Assembly: GCF_052857255.1 (NCBI RefSeq)
Contig: NC_135504.1
Location: forward strand, 141,386,121-141,450,120
From: Amblyomma americanum
Lineage: Eukaryota; Arthropoda; Arachnida; Ixodida; Ixodidae
Length of the DNA: 64,000 nt
Direction: 5' to 3'
Position 1 is the first letter of the stretch. Each line of letters opens with the position of its first letter. Position numbers and translations under genes: made by a program. The notes beneath the pieces were generated by a model. The model was not told where the DNA came from. It searched no databases and was given only the letters and a program-made list of their open reading frames with translations. Shown in pieces: positions 48,680 to 60,999 of this stretch.

Positions 48680-49614
48680 AAACTCCGAACTGGAGAAACT
48701 CCGCGATGGAGACAATCCGCGCTGGAGAAACTCCGCGCTGAAGAAACTCCGTGTAGGAGAAACTCCGTGTTGGAAAAACTCCGCGTTGGAGAAACTCCGC
48801 TTTGGAGAAAGTCCGCGTTGGAGAAAGTCCGCGTTGGAGAGTCCGCGATGGAGAAACTCCGCGCTGGAGAAAAATCGGGCTGGAGAAACTCCGTGTTGGA
48901 GAAACTCCGCGTTTGAGAAACTCCGAACTGGAGAAGCTCCGCGCTGGAGATTCTCCGCGGTGGAGAAACTCCGCGCTGGAGAAACTCCGTGTTGGAGAAA
49001 CTCTGTGTTGGAGAAATTCCGCCTTGGAGAAACTTCGCTTTGAAGTAACGGCGCGTTGGAGAAACTCCGCGTTAGAGAAACTCCGCGCTTGAAACACACC
49101 GCGCTGGAGAAACTCCGCGTTAGAGAAAGTCCGCGTCGGAGAAGGTCCGCGTTGGAGAAAGTCCGCGTTGGAGAAAATCCGTGTTGTAGAAGCTCCGCCT
49201 TGCAGAAACTTCGCGTTGAAGAAACGGCGCGTTGGACAAACTCCGCGTTCGAGAAACTCCGCGCTTGAAACACACCGCGCTGGAGAAACTCCGCGTTGGA
49301 GAAAGTCCGCTTCGGAGAAAGTCCGCGTTGGAGAAACTCCGCGTTGGAGAAACTCCGTGTTGTAGAAACTCCGCTTTGGAGAAACTTCGCGTTGAAGAAA
49401 CGGCGCGTTGGAGATTATCCGCGTTGGAGAAACTCCGCACTTGAAACACACCGCGCTGGAGAAACTCTGCGTTGGAGAAAGTCCGCGTTGGAGAAGGTCC
49501 GCGTTGGAGAAAGTCCGCGTTGGAGAAAGTCCGCGTTGGAGAAACTCCGCGTTGAAGAAAGTCCGCGTTGGAGAAAGTCCGCGCTGGAGAAAGTCCGCGT
49601 TGTATAAACTCCGC

Positions 49615-49872
49615 GATGAAGAAAGTCCGCGACGGACAAACTCCGCGATGGAGAAACTCCGCGTTGGAGAAAAGTCCGCGTTGGAGAAGGTCCGCGTTGG
49701 AGAAAGTCCGCGTTGGAGAAAGTCCGCGCTGGAGAAACTCCGCGATGAAGAAAGTCCGCGACGGACAAACTCCGCGATGGAGAAACTCCGCGTTGGAGAA
49801 AAGTCCGCTCTGGAGAAACTCTACGCTGGAGAAACTCCGCGCTGGAGCAACTCCGCGTTGGAGAAACTCTGC
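49615..49872 (+). repeat. 129-bp internal tandem duplication
   Basis: The sequence from GATGAAGAAAGTCC through GACGGACAAACTCC to GAAAAGTCCGC starts at 49615 and again at 49744, 129 bp later (seven 16-bp monomers plus one of 17 bp). The same duplication is present at 61236 and 61365, in the co-linear segment 11,621 bp downstream. It therefore arose before that larger copy was made. Confidence 0.82.
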
Positions 49873-51082
49873 GCTGGAGAAACTCCGTGCTGGAGAAACT
49901 TCGCGTTGGAGAAACTGCGCGTTGGAGAAACTCCGCGTTGGAGAAACTCCGCGTTGGAGAAAGTCCGCGTTGGAGAAATTCCGCGTTGGAGAGAGTCTGC
50001 GATGGAGAAATTCCGCGCTGGAGAAACTCCGCGTTTGAGAAACTCCGAACTCTAGAAACTCCGCGATGGAGACACTCCGCGCTGGAGAAATTCCGCGTTG
50101 GAAAAAGTCCGCTTTGGAGAAGATCCGCGTTGGAGAAAGTCCGCGTTGGAGAAAGTCCGCGTTGGAGAAACTCCGCGTTGAAGAAAGTCCGCGTTGGAGA
50201 AAGTCCGCGCTGGAGAAACTCCGCGTTGTATAAACTCCGCGATGAAGAAAGTCCGCGACGGACAAACTCCGCGATGGAGAAACTCCGCGTTGGAGAAAAG
50301 TCCGCTCTGGAGAAACTCTACGCTGGAGAAACTCCGCGATGGAGACACTCCGCGCTGGAGAAACTCTGCGCTGGAGAAACTCCGCGCTGGAGAAACTCCG
50401 TGTTGGGGAAACTTCGCGTTGGAGAAACGGTGCGTTGGAGAAGCTCCGCGTTGGAGAAACTCCGCGCTTGAAACACACCATGGTGGAGAAACTCCGCGTT
50501 GGAGAAAGTCCGCGTTGGAGAAGGTCCGCGTTGGAGAAAGTCCGCGTTGGAGAAAGTCCGCGCTGGAGAAACTCCGCGTTGTATAAACTCCGCGCTGGAG
50601 AAACTCCGCGATGAAGAAAATCCGCGACGGACAAACTCCGCGATGGAGAAACTCCTCGTTGGAGAAAAGTCCGCTCTGGAGAAACTCTACGCTGGAGAAA
50701 CTCCGCGCTGGAGCAACTCCGCGTTGGAGAAACTCCGCGCTGGAGAAACTCCGTGCTGCATAAAATCTGCGCTTGAGAAACTCCGGGCTGGAGAAACTCC
50801 GCGCTGGAGAAACTCCGTGCTGGACAAACTCCGCGCTGGAGAAAACTCCGCGTTGGAGAAACTCCGCGTTGGAGAAAGTCCGCGTTGGAGAGTGTCCGCG
50901 ATGGAGAAACTCCGCGCTGGAGAAACTCCGTGGTGGGGAAACTTCGCGTAGGAGAAACGGCGCGTTGGAGAAGCTCCGCGTTGGAGAAACACCGCGCTTG
51001 AAACACACCGCGCTGGAGAAACTCCGCGTTGGAGAAAGTCCGCGTTGGTGAGAGTCCGCGTTTGAGAAACTCCGCGCTGGAG

Positions 51083-54000
51083 AAACTACGCGTTTGAGAA
51101 ACTCCGAACTGGAGAAACTCCGCGATGGAGACAATCCGCGCTGGAGAAACTCCGCGCTGAAGAAACTCCGTGTAGGAGAAACTCCGTGTTGGAGAAACTC
51201 CGCGTTGGAGAAACTCCGCTTTGGAGAAAGTCCGCGTTGGAGAAAGTCCGCGTTGGAGAGTCCGCGATGGAGAAACTCCGCGCTGGAGAAAAATCGGGCT
51301 GGAGAAACTCCGTGTTGGAGAAACTCCGCGTTTGAGAAACTCCGAACTGGAGAAGCTCCGCGCTGGAGATTCTCCGCGGTGGAGAAACTCCGCGCTGGAG
51401 AAACTCCGTGTTGGAGAAACTCTGTGTTGGAGAAATTCCGCCTTGGAGAAGGTCCGCGTTGGAGAAAGTCCGCGTTGGAGAAAATCCGTGTTGTAGAAGC
51501 TCCGCCTTGGAGAAACTTCGCGTTGAAGAAACGGCGCGTTGGAGAAACTCCGCGTTCGAGAAACTCCGCGCAGAAACACACCGCGCTGGAGAAACTCCGC
51601 GTTGGAGAAAGTCCGCGTCGGAGAAGGTCCGCGTTGGAGAAACTCCGCGTTGGAGAAACTCCGTGTTGTAGAAACTCCGCTTTGGAGAAACTTCGCGTTG
51701 AAGAAACGGCGCGTTGGAGATTATCCGCGTTGGAGAAACTCCGCACTTGAAACACACCGCGCTCGAGAAACTCCGCGTTGCAGAAAGTCCGCGTTGGAGA
51801 AAGTCCGCGCTGGAGAAACTCCGCGTTGTATAAACTCCGCGATGAAGAAAGTCCGCGACGGACAAACTCCGCGATGGAGAAACTCCGCGTTGGAGAAAAG
51901 TCCGCTCTGGAGAAACTCTACGCAGGAGAAACTCCGCGATGGAGACACTCCGCGCTGGAGAAACTCCGCGCTGGAGAAACTTCGCGCTGGAGAAACTCCG
52001 TGTTGGGGAAACTTCGCGTTGGAGAAACGGTGCGTTGGAGAAGCTCCGCGTTGGAGAAACTCCGCGCTTGAAACACACCACGCTGGAGAAACTCCGCGTT
52101 GGAGAACGTCCGCGCTGGAGAAGGTCCGCGTTGGAGAAAGTCCGCGTTGGAGAAAGTCCGCGCTGGAGAAACTCCGCGTTGTATAAACTCCGCGCTGGAG
52201 AAACTCCGCGATGAAGAAAGTCCGCGACGGACAAACTCCGCGATGGAGAAACTCCGCGTTGGAGAAAGGTCCGCTCTGGAGAAACTCTACGCTGGAGAAA
52301 CTCCGCGCTGGAGCAACTCCGCGTTGGAGAAACTCCGCGCTGGAGAAACTCCGTGCTGCATAAAATCTGCGCTGGAGAAACTCCGGGCTGGAGAAACTCC
52401 GCGCTGGAGAAACTCCGTGCTGGACAAACTCCGCGCTGGAGAAACTTCGCGTTGGAGAAACTGCGCGTTGGAGAAACTCCGCGTTGGAGAAACTCCGCGT
52501 TGGAGAAAGTCCGCGTTGGAGAAATTCCGCGTTGGAGAGAGTCTGCGATGGAGAAATTCCGCGCTGGAGAAACTCCGCGTTTGAGAAACTCCGAACTCTA
52601 GAAACTCCGCGATGGAGACACTCCGCGCTGGAGAAACTCCGCGTTGGAGAAAGTCCGCTTTGGAGAAGATCCGCGTTGGAGAAAGTCCGCGTTGGAGAAA
52701 GTCCGCGTTGGAGAAACTCCGCGTTGAAGAAAGTCCGCGTTGGAGAAAGTCCGCGCTGGAGAAACTCCGCGTTGTATAAACTCCGCGATGAAGAAAGTCC
52801 GCGACGGACAAACTCCGCGATGGAGAAACTCCGCGTTGGAGAAAAGACCGCTCTGGAGAAACTCTACACTGGAGAAACTCCGCGCTGTAGCAACTCCGCG
52901 TTGGAGCAACTCCGCGCTAGAGAAACTCCGTGCTGGACAAACTCCGCGCTGGAGAAACTCCGTGTTGGAGAAAGTCCGCGTCGGAGAAGGTCCGCGTTGG
53001 AGAAAGTCCGCGTTGGAGAAAAGCCGTGATGTAGAAACTCCGCCTTGGAGAAACTTCGCGTTGAAGAAACGGCGCGTTGGAGATACTCCGCGTTGGAGAA
53101 ACTACGCGCTTGAAACACACCGCGCTGGAGAAACTCCGCGTTGGAGAAAGTTCGCGTTGGAGAAGGTCCGCGTTGGAGAAACTTCGCTTTGAAGAAACGG
53201 CGCGTTGGAGAAACTCCGCGTTAGAGAAACTCCGCGCTTGAAACACACCGCGCTGGAGAAACTCCGCGTTGGAGAAAGTCCGCGTCGGAGAAGGTCCGCG
53301 TTGGAGAAAGTCCGCGTTGGAGAAAATCCGTGATGTAGAAACTCCGCCTTGGAGAAACTTCGCGTTGAGGAAACTGCGCGTTGGAGATACTCCGCGTTGG
53401 AGAAACTAGGCGCTTGAAACACACCGCGCTGGAGAAACTCCGCGTTGGAGAAAGTCCGCGTTGGAGAAGGTCCGCGTTGGAGAAAGTCCGCGTTGGAGAA
53501 AGTCCGCGTTGGAGAAACTCCGCGTTGAAGAAAGTCCGCGCTGGAGAAACTCCGCGTTGTATAAACTCCGCGCTGGAGAAACTCCGCGATGGAGAACCTC
53601 CGCGACGGACAAACTCCGCGTTCGAGAAACTCCGCGCTGGAGAAACTCCGTGCTGCATAAAATCTGCGCTGGAGAAACTCCGGGCTGGAGAAACTCCGTG
53701 TTGGAGAAACTCCGCGCTGGAGAAACTTCGCGTTGGAGAAACTGCGCGTTGGAGAAACTCCGCGTTGGAGAAAGTCCGCGTTGGAGAAAGTCCGTGTTGG
53801 AGAGTGTCCGCGATGGAGAAACTCCGCGCTGGAGAAACTCCGTGGTGGGGAAACTTCGCGTAGGAGAAACGGCGCGTTGGAGAAGCTCCGCGTTGGAGAA
53901 ACACCGCGCTTGAAACACACCGCGCTGGAGAAACTCCGCGTTGGAGAAAGTCCGCGTTGGAGAAGGTCCGCGTTGGAGAAAGTCCGCGTTGGAGAAAGTC

Positions 54001-55690
54001 CGCGCTGGAGAAACTGCGCGTTGGAGAAACTGCGCGTTAGAGAAACTCCGCGTTGGAGAAACTCTGCGTTGGATAAAGTCCGCGTTGGAGAAAGTCCGCG
54101 TTGGTGAGAGTCCGCGATGGAGAAACTCCGCGCTGGAGAAACTACGCGTTTGAGAAACTCCGAACTGGAGAAACTCCGCGATGGAGACAATCCGCGCTGG
54201 AGAAACTCCGCGCTGAAGAAACTCCGTGTAGGAGAAACTCCGTGTTGGAGAAAATCCGCGTTGGAGAAACTCCGCTTTGGAGAAAGTCCGCGTTGGAGAA
54301 AGTCCGCGTTGGAGAGTCCGCGATGGAGAAACTCCGCGCTGGAGAAAAATCGGGCTGGAGAAACTCCGTGTTGGAGAAACTCCGCGTTTGAGAAACTCCG
54401 AACTGGAGAAGCTCCGCGCTGGAGATTCTCCGCGGTGGAGAAACTCCGCGCTGGAGAAACTCCGTGTTGGAGAAACTCTGTGTTGGAGAAATTCCGCCTT
54501 GGACAAACTTCGCTTTGAAGAAACGGCGCGTTGGAGAAACTCCGCGTTAGAGAAACTCCGCGCTTGAAACACACCGCGCTGGAGAAACTCCGCGTTAGAG
54601 AAAGTCCGCGTCGGAGAAGGTCCGCGTTGGAGAAAGTCCGCGTTGGAGAAAATCCGTGTTGTAGAAACTCCGCCTTGGAGAAACTTCGCGTTGAAGAAAC
54701 GGCGCGTTGGAAAAACTCCGCGTTCGAGAAACTCCGCGCTTGAAACACACCGCGCTGGAGAAACTCCGCGTTGGAGAAAGTCCGCGTCGGAGAAGGTCCG
54801 CGTTGGAGAAACTCTGCGTTGGAGAAACTCCGTGTTGTAGAAACTCCGCTTTGGAGAAACTTCGCGTTGAAGAAACGGCGCGTTGGAGATTCTCCGCGTT
54901 GGAGAAAAGTCCGCTCTGGAGAAACTCTACGCTGGAGAAACTCCGCGCTGGAGCAACTCCGCGTTGGAGAAACTCCCGCTGGAGAAATTCAGTGCTGCAT
55001 AAAATCTGCGCTGGAGAAACTCCGGGCTGGAGAAACTCCGCGCTGGAGGAACTCCGTGCTGGACAAACTCCGCGCTGGAGAAACTCCGTGTTGTATAAAC
55101 TCCGCGATGAAGAAAGTCCGCGACGGACAAACTCCGCGATGGAGAAACTCCGCGTTGGAGAAAAGTCCGCTCTGGAGAAACTCTACGCTGGAGAAACTCC
55201 GCGATGGAGACACTCCGCGCTGGAGAAACTCCGCGCTGGAGAAACTCCGCGCTGGAGAAACTCCGTGTTGGGGAAACTTCGCGTTGGAGAAACGGTGCGT
55301 TGGAGAAGCTCCGCGTTGGAGAAACTCCGCGCTTGAAACACACCACGGTGGAGAAACTCCGCGTTGCAGAAAGTCAGCGTTGGAGAAGGTCCGCGTTGGA
55401 GAAAGTCCGCGTTGGAGAAAGTCCGCGCTGGAGAAACTCCGCGTTGTATAAACTCCGCGCTGGAGAAACTCCGCGATGAAGAAAATCCGCGACGTACAAA
55501 CTCCGCGATGGAGAAACTCCGCGTTGGAGAAAAGTCCGCTCTGGAGAAACTCTACGCTGGAGAAACTCCGCGCTGGAGCAACTCCGCGTTGGAGAAACTC
55601 CGCGCTGGAGAAACTCCGTGCTGCATAAAATCTGCGCTTGAGAAACTCCGGGCTGGAGAAACTCCGCGCTGGAGAAACTCCGTGCTGGAC
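51083..55690 (+). repeat. 4.6-kb tandem duplication, copy 1
   Basis: Every rare variant recurs in copy 2, at an offset of 4,608, then 4,592, then 4,576 bp (two single-monomer losses in copy 2). Shared rarities include GCGCAGAAACACACC (51569 and 56161), AAAAGCCGTGATG (53019 and 57611), GTTGAGGAAACTGCG (53366 and 57958) and the off-register CTCCCGCTGGAGAAATTC (54974 and 59550). Differences are few, for example GCTAGAGAAAC near 52916. The left edge is AAACTACGCGTTTGAG. Confidence 0.92.
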
Positions 55691-58600
55691 AAACTACGCG
55701 TTTGAGAAACTCCGAACTGGAGAAACTCCGCGATGGAGACAATCCGCGCTGGAGAAACTCCGCGCTGAAGAAACTCCGTGTAGGAGAAACTCCGTGTTGG
55801 AGAAACTCCGCGTTGGAGAAACTCCGCTTTGGAGAAAGTCCGCGTTGGAGAAAGTCCGCGTTGGAGAGTCCGCGATGGAGAAACTCCGCGCTGGAGAAAA
55901 ATCGGGCTGGAGAAACTCCGTGTTGGAGAAACTCCGCGTTTGAGAAACTCCGAACTGGAGAAGCTCCGCGCTGGAGAAACTCCGCGCTGGAGAAACTCCG
56001 TGTTGGAGAAACTCTGTGTTGGAGAAATTCCGCCTTGGAGAAGGTCCGCGTTGGAGAAAGTCCGCGTTGGAGAAAATCCGTGTTGTAGAAGCTCCGCCTT
56101 GGAGAAACTTCGCGTTGAAGAAACGGCGCGTTGGAGAAACTCCGCGTTCGAGAAACTCCGCGCAGAAACACACCGCGCTGGAGAAACTCCGCGTTGGAGA
56201 AAGTCCGCGTCGGAGAAGGTCCGCGTTGGAGAAACTCCGCGTTGGAGAAACTCCGTGTTGTAGAAACTCCGCTTTGGAGAAACTTCGTGTTGAAGAAACG
56301 GCGCGTTGGAGATTATCCGCGTTGGAGAAACTCCGCACTTGAAACACACCGCGCTCGAGAAACTCCGCGTTGCAGAAAGTCCGCGTTGGAGAAAGTCCGC
56401 GCTGGAGAAACTCCGCGTTGTATAAACTCCGCGATGAAGAAAGTCCGCGACGGACAAACTCCGCGATGGAGAAACTCCGCGTTGGAGAAAAGTCCGCTCT
56501 GGAGAAACTCTACGCAGGAGAAACTCCGCGATGGAGACACTCCGCGCTGGAGAAACTCCGCGCTGGAGAAACTTCGCGCTGGAGAAACTCCGTGTTGGGG
56601 AAACTTCGCGTTGGAGAAACGGTGCGTTGGAGAAGCTCCGCGTTGGAGAAACTCCGCGCTTGAAACACACCACGCTGGAGAAACTCCGCGTTGGAGAACG
56701 TCCGCGTTGGAGAAGGTCCGCGTTGGAGAAAGTCCGCGTTGGAGAAAGTCCGCGCTGGAGAAACTCCGCGTTGTATAAACTCCGCGCTGGAGAAACTCCG
56801 CGATGAAGAAAGTCCGCGACGGACAAACTCCGCGATGGAGAAACTCCGCGTTGGAGAAAGGTCCGCTCTGGAGAAACTCTACGCTGGAGAAACTCCGCGC
56901 TGGAGCAACTCCGCGTTGGAGAAACTCCGCGCTGGAGAAACTCCGTGCTGCATAAAATCTGCGCTGGAGAAACTCCGGGCTGGAGAAACTCCACGCTGGA
57001 GAAACTCCGTGCTGGACAAACTCCGCGCTGGAGAAACTTCGCGTTGGAGAAACTGCGCGTTGGAGAAACTCCGCGTTGGAGAAACTCCGCGTTGGAGAAA
57101 GTCCGCGTTGGAGAAATTCCGCGTTGGAGAGAGTCTGCGATGGAGAAATTCCGCGCTGGAGAAACTCCGCGTTTGAGAAACTCCGAACTCTAGAAACTCC
57201 GCGATGGAGACACTCCGCGCTGGAGAAACTCCGCGTTGGAGAAAGTCCGCTTTGGAGAAGATCCGCGTTGGAGAAAGTCCGCGTTGGAGAAAGTCCGCGT
57301 TGGAGAAACTCCGCGTTGAAGAAAGTCCGCGTTGGAGAAAGTCCGCGCTGGAGAAACTCCGCGTTGTATAAACTCCGCGATGAAGAAAGTCCGCGACGGA
57401 CAAACTCCGCGATGGAGAAACTCCGCGTTGGAGAAAAGACCGCTCTGGAGAAACTCTACACTGGAGAAACTCCGCGCTGTAGCAACTCCGCGTTGGAGCA
57501 ACTCCGCGCTGGAGAAACTCCGTGCTGGACAAACTCCGCGCTGGAGAAACTCCGTGTTGGAGAAAGTCCGCGTCGGAGAAGGTCCGCGTTGGAGAAAGTC
57601 CGCGTTGGAGAAAAGCCGTGATGTAGAAACTCCGCCTTGGAGAAACTTCGCGTTGAAGAAACGGCGCGTTGGAGATACTCCGCGTTGGAGAAACTACGCG
57701 CTTGAAACACACCGCGCTGGAGAAACTCCGCGTTGGAGAAAGTTCGCGTTGGAGAAGGTCCGCGTTGGAGAAACTTCGCTTTGAAGAAACGGCGCGTTGG
57801 AGAAACTCCGCGTTAGAGAAAATCCGCGCTTGAAACACACCGCGCTGGAGAAACTCCGCGTTGGAGAAAGTCCGCGTCGGAGAAGGTCCGCGTTGGAGAA
57901 AGTCCGCGTTGGAGAAAATCCGTGATGTAGAAACTCCGCCTTGGAGAAACTTCGCGTTGAGGAAACTGCGCGTTGGAGATACTCCGCGTTGGAGAAACTA
58001 GGCGCTTGAAACACACCGCGCTGGAGAAACTCCGCGTTGGAGAAAGTCCGCGTTGGAGAAGGTCCGCGTTGGAGAAAGTCCGCGTTGGAGAAAGTCCGCG
58101 TTGGAGAAACTCCGCGTTGAAGAAAGTCCGCGCTGGAGAAACTCCGCGTTGTATAAACTCCGCGCTGGAGAAACTCCGCGATGGAGAACCTCCGCGACGG
58201 ACAAACTCCGCGTTCGAGAAACTCCGCGCTGGAGAAACTCCGTGCTGCATAAAATCTGCGCTGGAGAAACTCCGGGCTGGAGAAACTCCGTGTTGGAGAA
58301 ACTCCGCGCTGGAGAAACTTCGCGTTGGAGAAACTGCGCGTTGGAGAAACTCCGCGTTGGAGAAAGTCCGCGTTGGAGAAAGTCCGTGTTGGAGAGTGTC
58401 CGCGATGGAGAAACTCCGCGCTGGAGAAACTCCGTGGTGGGGAAACTTCGCGTAGGAGAAACGGCGCGTTGGAGAAGCTCCGCGTTGGAGAAACACCGCG
58501 CTTGAAACACACCGCGCTGGAGAAACTCCGCGTTGGAGAAAGTCCGCGTTGGAGAAGGTCCGCGTTGGAGAAAGTCCGCGTTGGAGAAAGTCCGCGCTGG

Positions 58601-60267
58601 AGAAACTGCGCGTTGGAGAAACTGCGCGTTAGAGAAACTCCGCGTTGGAGAAACTCTGCGTTGGATAAAGTCCGCGTTGGAGAAAGTCCGCGTTGGTGAG
58701 AGTCCGCGATGGAGAAACTCCGCGCTGGAGAAACTACGCGTTTGAGAAACTCCGAACTGGAGAAACTCCGCGATGGAGACAATCCGCGCTGGAGAAACTC
58801 CGCGCTGAAGAAACTCCGTGTTGGAGAAAATCCGCGTTGGAGAAACTCCGCTTTGGAGAAAGTCCGCGTTGGAGAAAGTCCGCGTTGGAGAGTCCGCGAT
58901 GGAGAAACTCCGCGCTGGAGAAAAATCGGGCTGGAGAAACTCCGTGTTGGAGAAACTCCGCGTTTGAGAAACTCCGAACTGGAGAAGCTCCGCGCTGGAG
59001 ATTCTCCGCGGTGGAGAAACTCTGCGCTGGAGAAACTCCGTGTTGGAGAAACTCTGTGTTGGAGAAATTCCGCCTTGGACAAACTTCGCTTTGAAGAAAC
59101 GGCGCGTTGGAGAAACTCCGCGTTAGAGAAACTCCGCGCTTGAAACACACCGCGCTGGAGAAACTCCGCGTTAGAGAAAGTCCGCGTCGGAGAAGGTCCG
59201 CGTTGGAGAAAGTCCGCGTTGGAGAAAATCCGTGTTGTAGAAACTCCGCCTTGGAGAAACTTCGCGTTGAAGAAACGGCGCGTTGGAAAAACTCCGCGTT
59301 CGAGAAACTCCGCGCTTGAAACACACCGCGCTGGAGAAACTCCGCGTTGGAGAAAGTCCGCGTCGGAGAAGGTCCGCGTTGGAGAAACTCTGCGTTGGAG
59401 AAACTCCGTGTTGTAGAAACTCCGCTTTGGAGAAACTTCGCGTTGAAGAAACGGCGCGTTGGAGATTCTCCGCGTTGGAGAAAAGTCCGCTCTGGAGAAA
59501 CTCTACGCTGGAGAAACTCCGCGCTGGAGCAACTCCGCGTTGGAGAAACTCCCGCTGGAGAAATTCAGTGCTGCATAAAATCTGCGCTGGAGAAACTCCG
59601 GGCTGGAGAAACTCCGCGCTGGAGGAACTCCGTGCTGGACAAACTCCGCGCTGGAGAAACTCCGTGTTGTATAAACTCCGCGATGAAGAAAGTCCGCGAC
59701 GGACAAACTCCGCGATGGAGAAACTCCGCGTTGGAGAAAAGTCCGCTCTGGAGAAACTCTACGCTGGAGAAACTCCGCGATGGAGACACTCCGCGCTGGA
59801 GAAACTCCGCGCTGGAGAAACTCCGCGCTGGAGAAACTCCGTGTTGGGGAAACTTCGCGTTGGAGAAACGGTGCGTTGGAGAAGCTCCGCGTTGGAGAAA
59901 CTCCGCGCTTGAAACACACCACGGTGGAGAAACTCCGCGTTGCAGAAAGTCAGCGTTGGAGAAGGTCCGCGTTGGAGAAAGTCCGCGTTGGAGAAAGTCC
60001 GCGCTGGAGAAACTCCGCGTTGTATAAACTCCGCGCTGGAGAAACTCCGCGATGAAGAAAATCCGCGACGTACAAACTCCGCGATGGAGAAACTCCGCGT
60101 TGGAGAAAAGTCCGCTCTGGAGAAACTCTACGCTGGAGAAACTCCGCGCTGGAGCAACTCCGCGTTGGAGAAACTCCGCGCTGGAGAAACTCCGTGCTGC
60201 ATAAAATCTGCGCTTGAGAAACTCCGGGCTGGAGAAACTCCGCGCTGGAGAAACTCCGTGCTGGACA
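55691..60267 (+). repeat. 4.6-kb tandem duplication, copy 2
   Basis: The copy begins at 55691, where GTGCTGGACAAACT is joined directly to ACGCGTTTGAG. At 60267, the matching end of the copy, GTGCTGGACAAACT continues instead into CCGCGCTGGAG. This gives a clear recombination breakpoint within a monomer. Near 55,965 and near 58,820 this copy has each time lost one monomer relative to copy 1. Confidence 0.92.
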
Positions 60268-60999
60268 AACTCCGCGCTGGAGAAACTTCGCGTTGGAGAA
60301 ACTCCGCGTTGGAGAAACTCCGCGTTGGAGAAAGTCCGCGTTGGAGAAAGTCCGCGTTGGAGAGTGTCCGCGATGGAGAAACTCCGCGCTGGAGAAACTC
60401 CGTGGTGGGGAAACTTCGCGTAGGAGAAACGGCGCGTTGGAGAAGCTCCGCGTTGGAGAAACACCGCGCTTGAAACACACCGCGCTGGAGAAACTCCGCG
60501 TTGGAGAAAGTCCGCGTTGGAGAAGGTCCGCGTTGGAGAAAGTCCGCGCTGGAGAAACTGCGCGTTGGAGAAACTGCGCGTTGGAGAAACTCCGCGTTGG
60601 AGAAACTCTGCGTTGGAGAAAGTCCGCGTTGGAGAAAGTCCGCGTTGGTGAGAGTCCGCGATGGAGAAACTCCGCGCTGGAGAAACTACGCGTTTAAGAA
60701 ACTCCGCGTTTGAGAAACTCCGAACTGGAGAAGCTCCGCGCTGAAGATTCTCCGCGGTGGAGAAACTCCGCGCTGGAGAAACTCCGTGTTGGAGAAACTC
60801 TGTGTTGGAGAAATTCCGCCTTGGAGAAACTTCGCTTTGAAGAAACGGCGCGTTGGAGAAACTCCGCGTTAGAGAAACTCCGCGCTTGAAACACACCGCG
60901 CTGGAGAAACTCCGCGTTGGAGAAAGTCCGCGTCGGAGAAGGTCCGCGTTGGAGAAACTCCGCGTTGGAGAAACTCCGTGTTGTAGAAACTCCGCTTTG

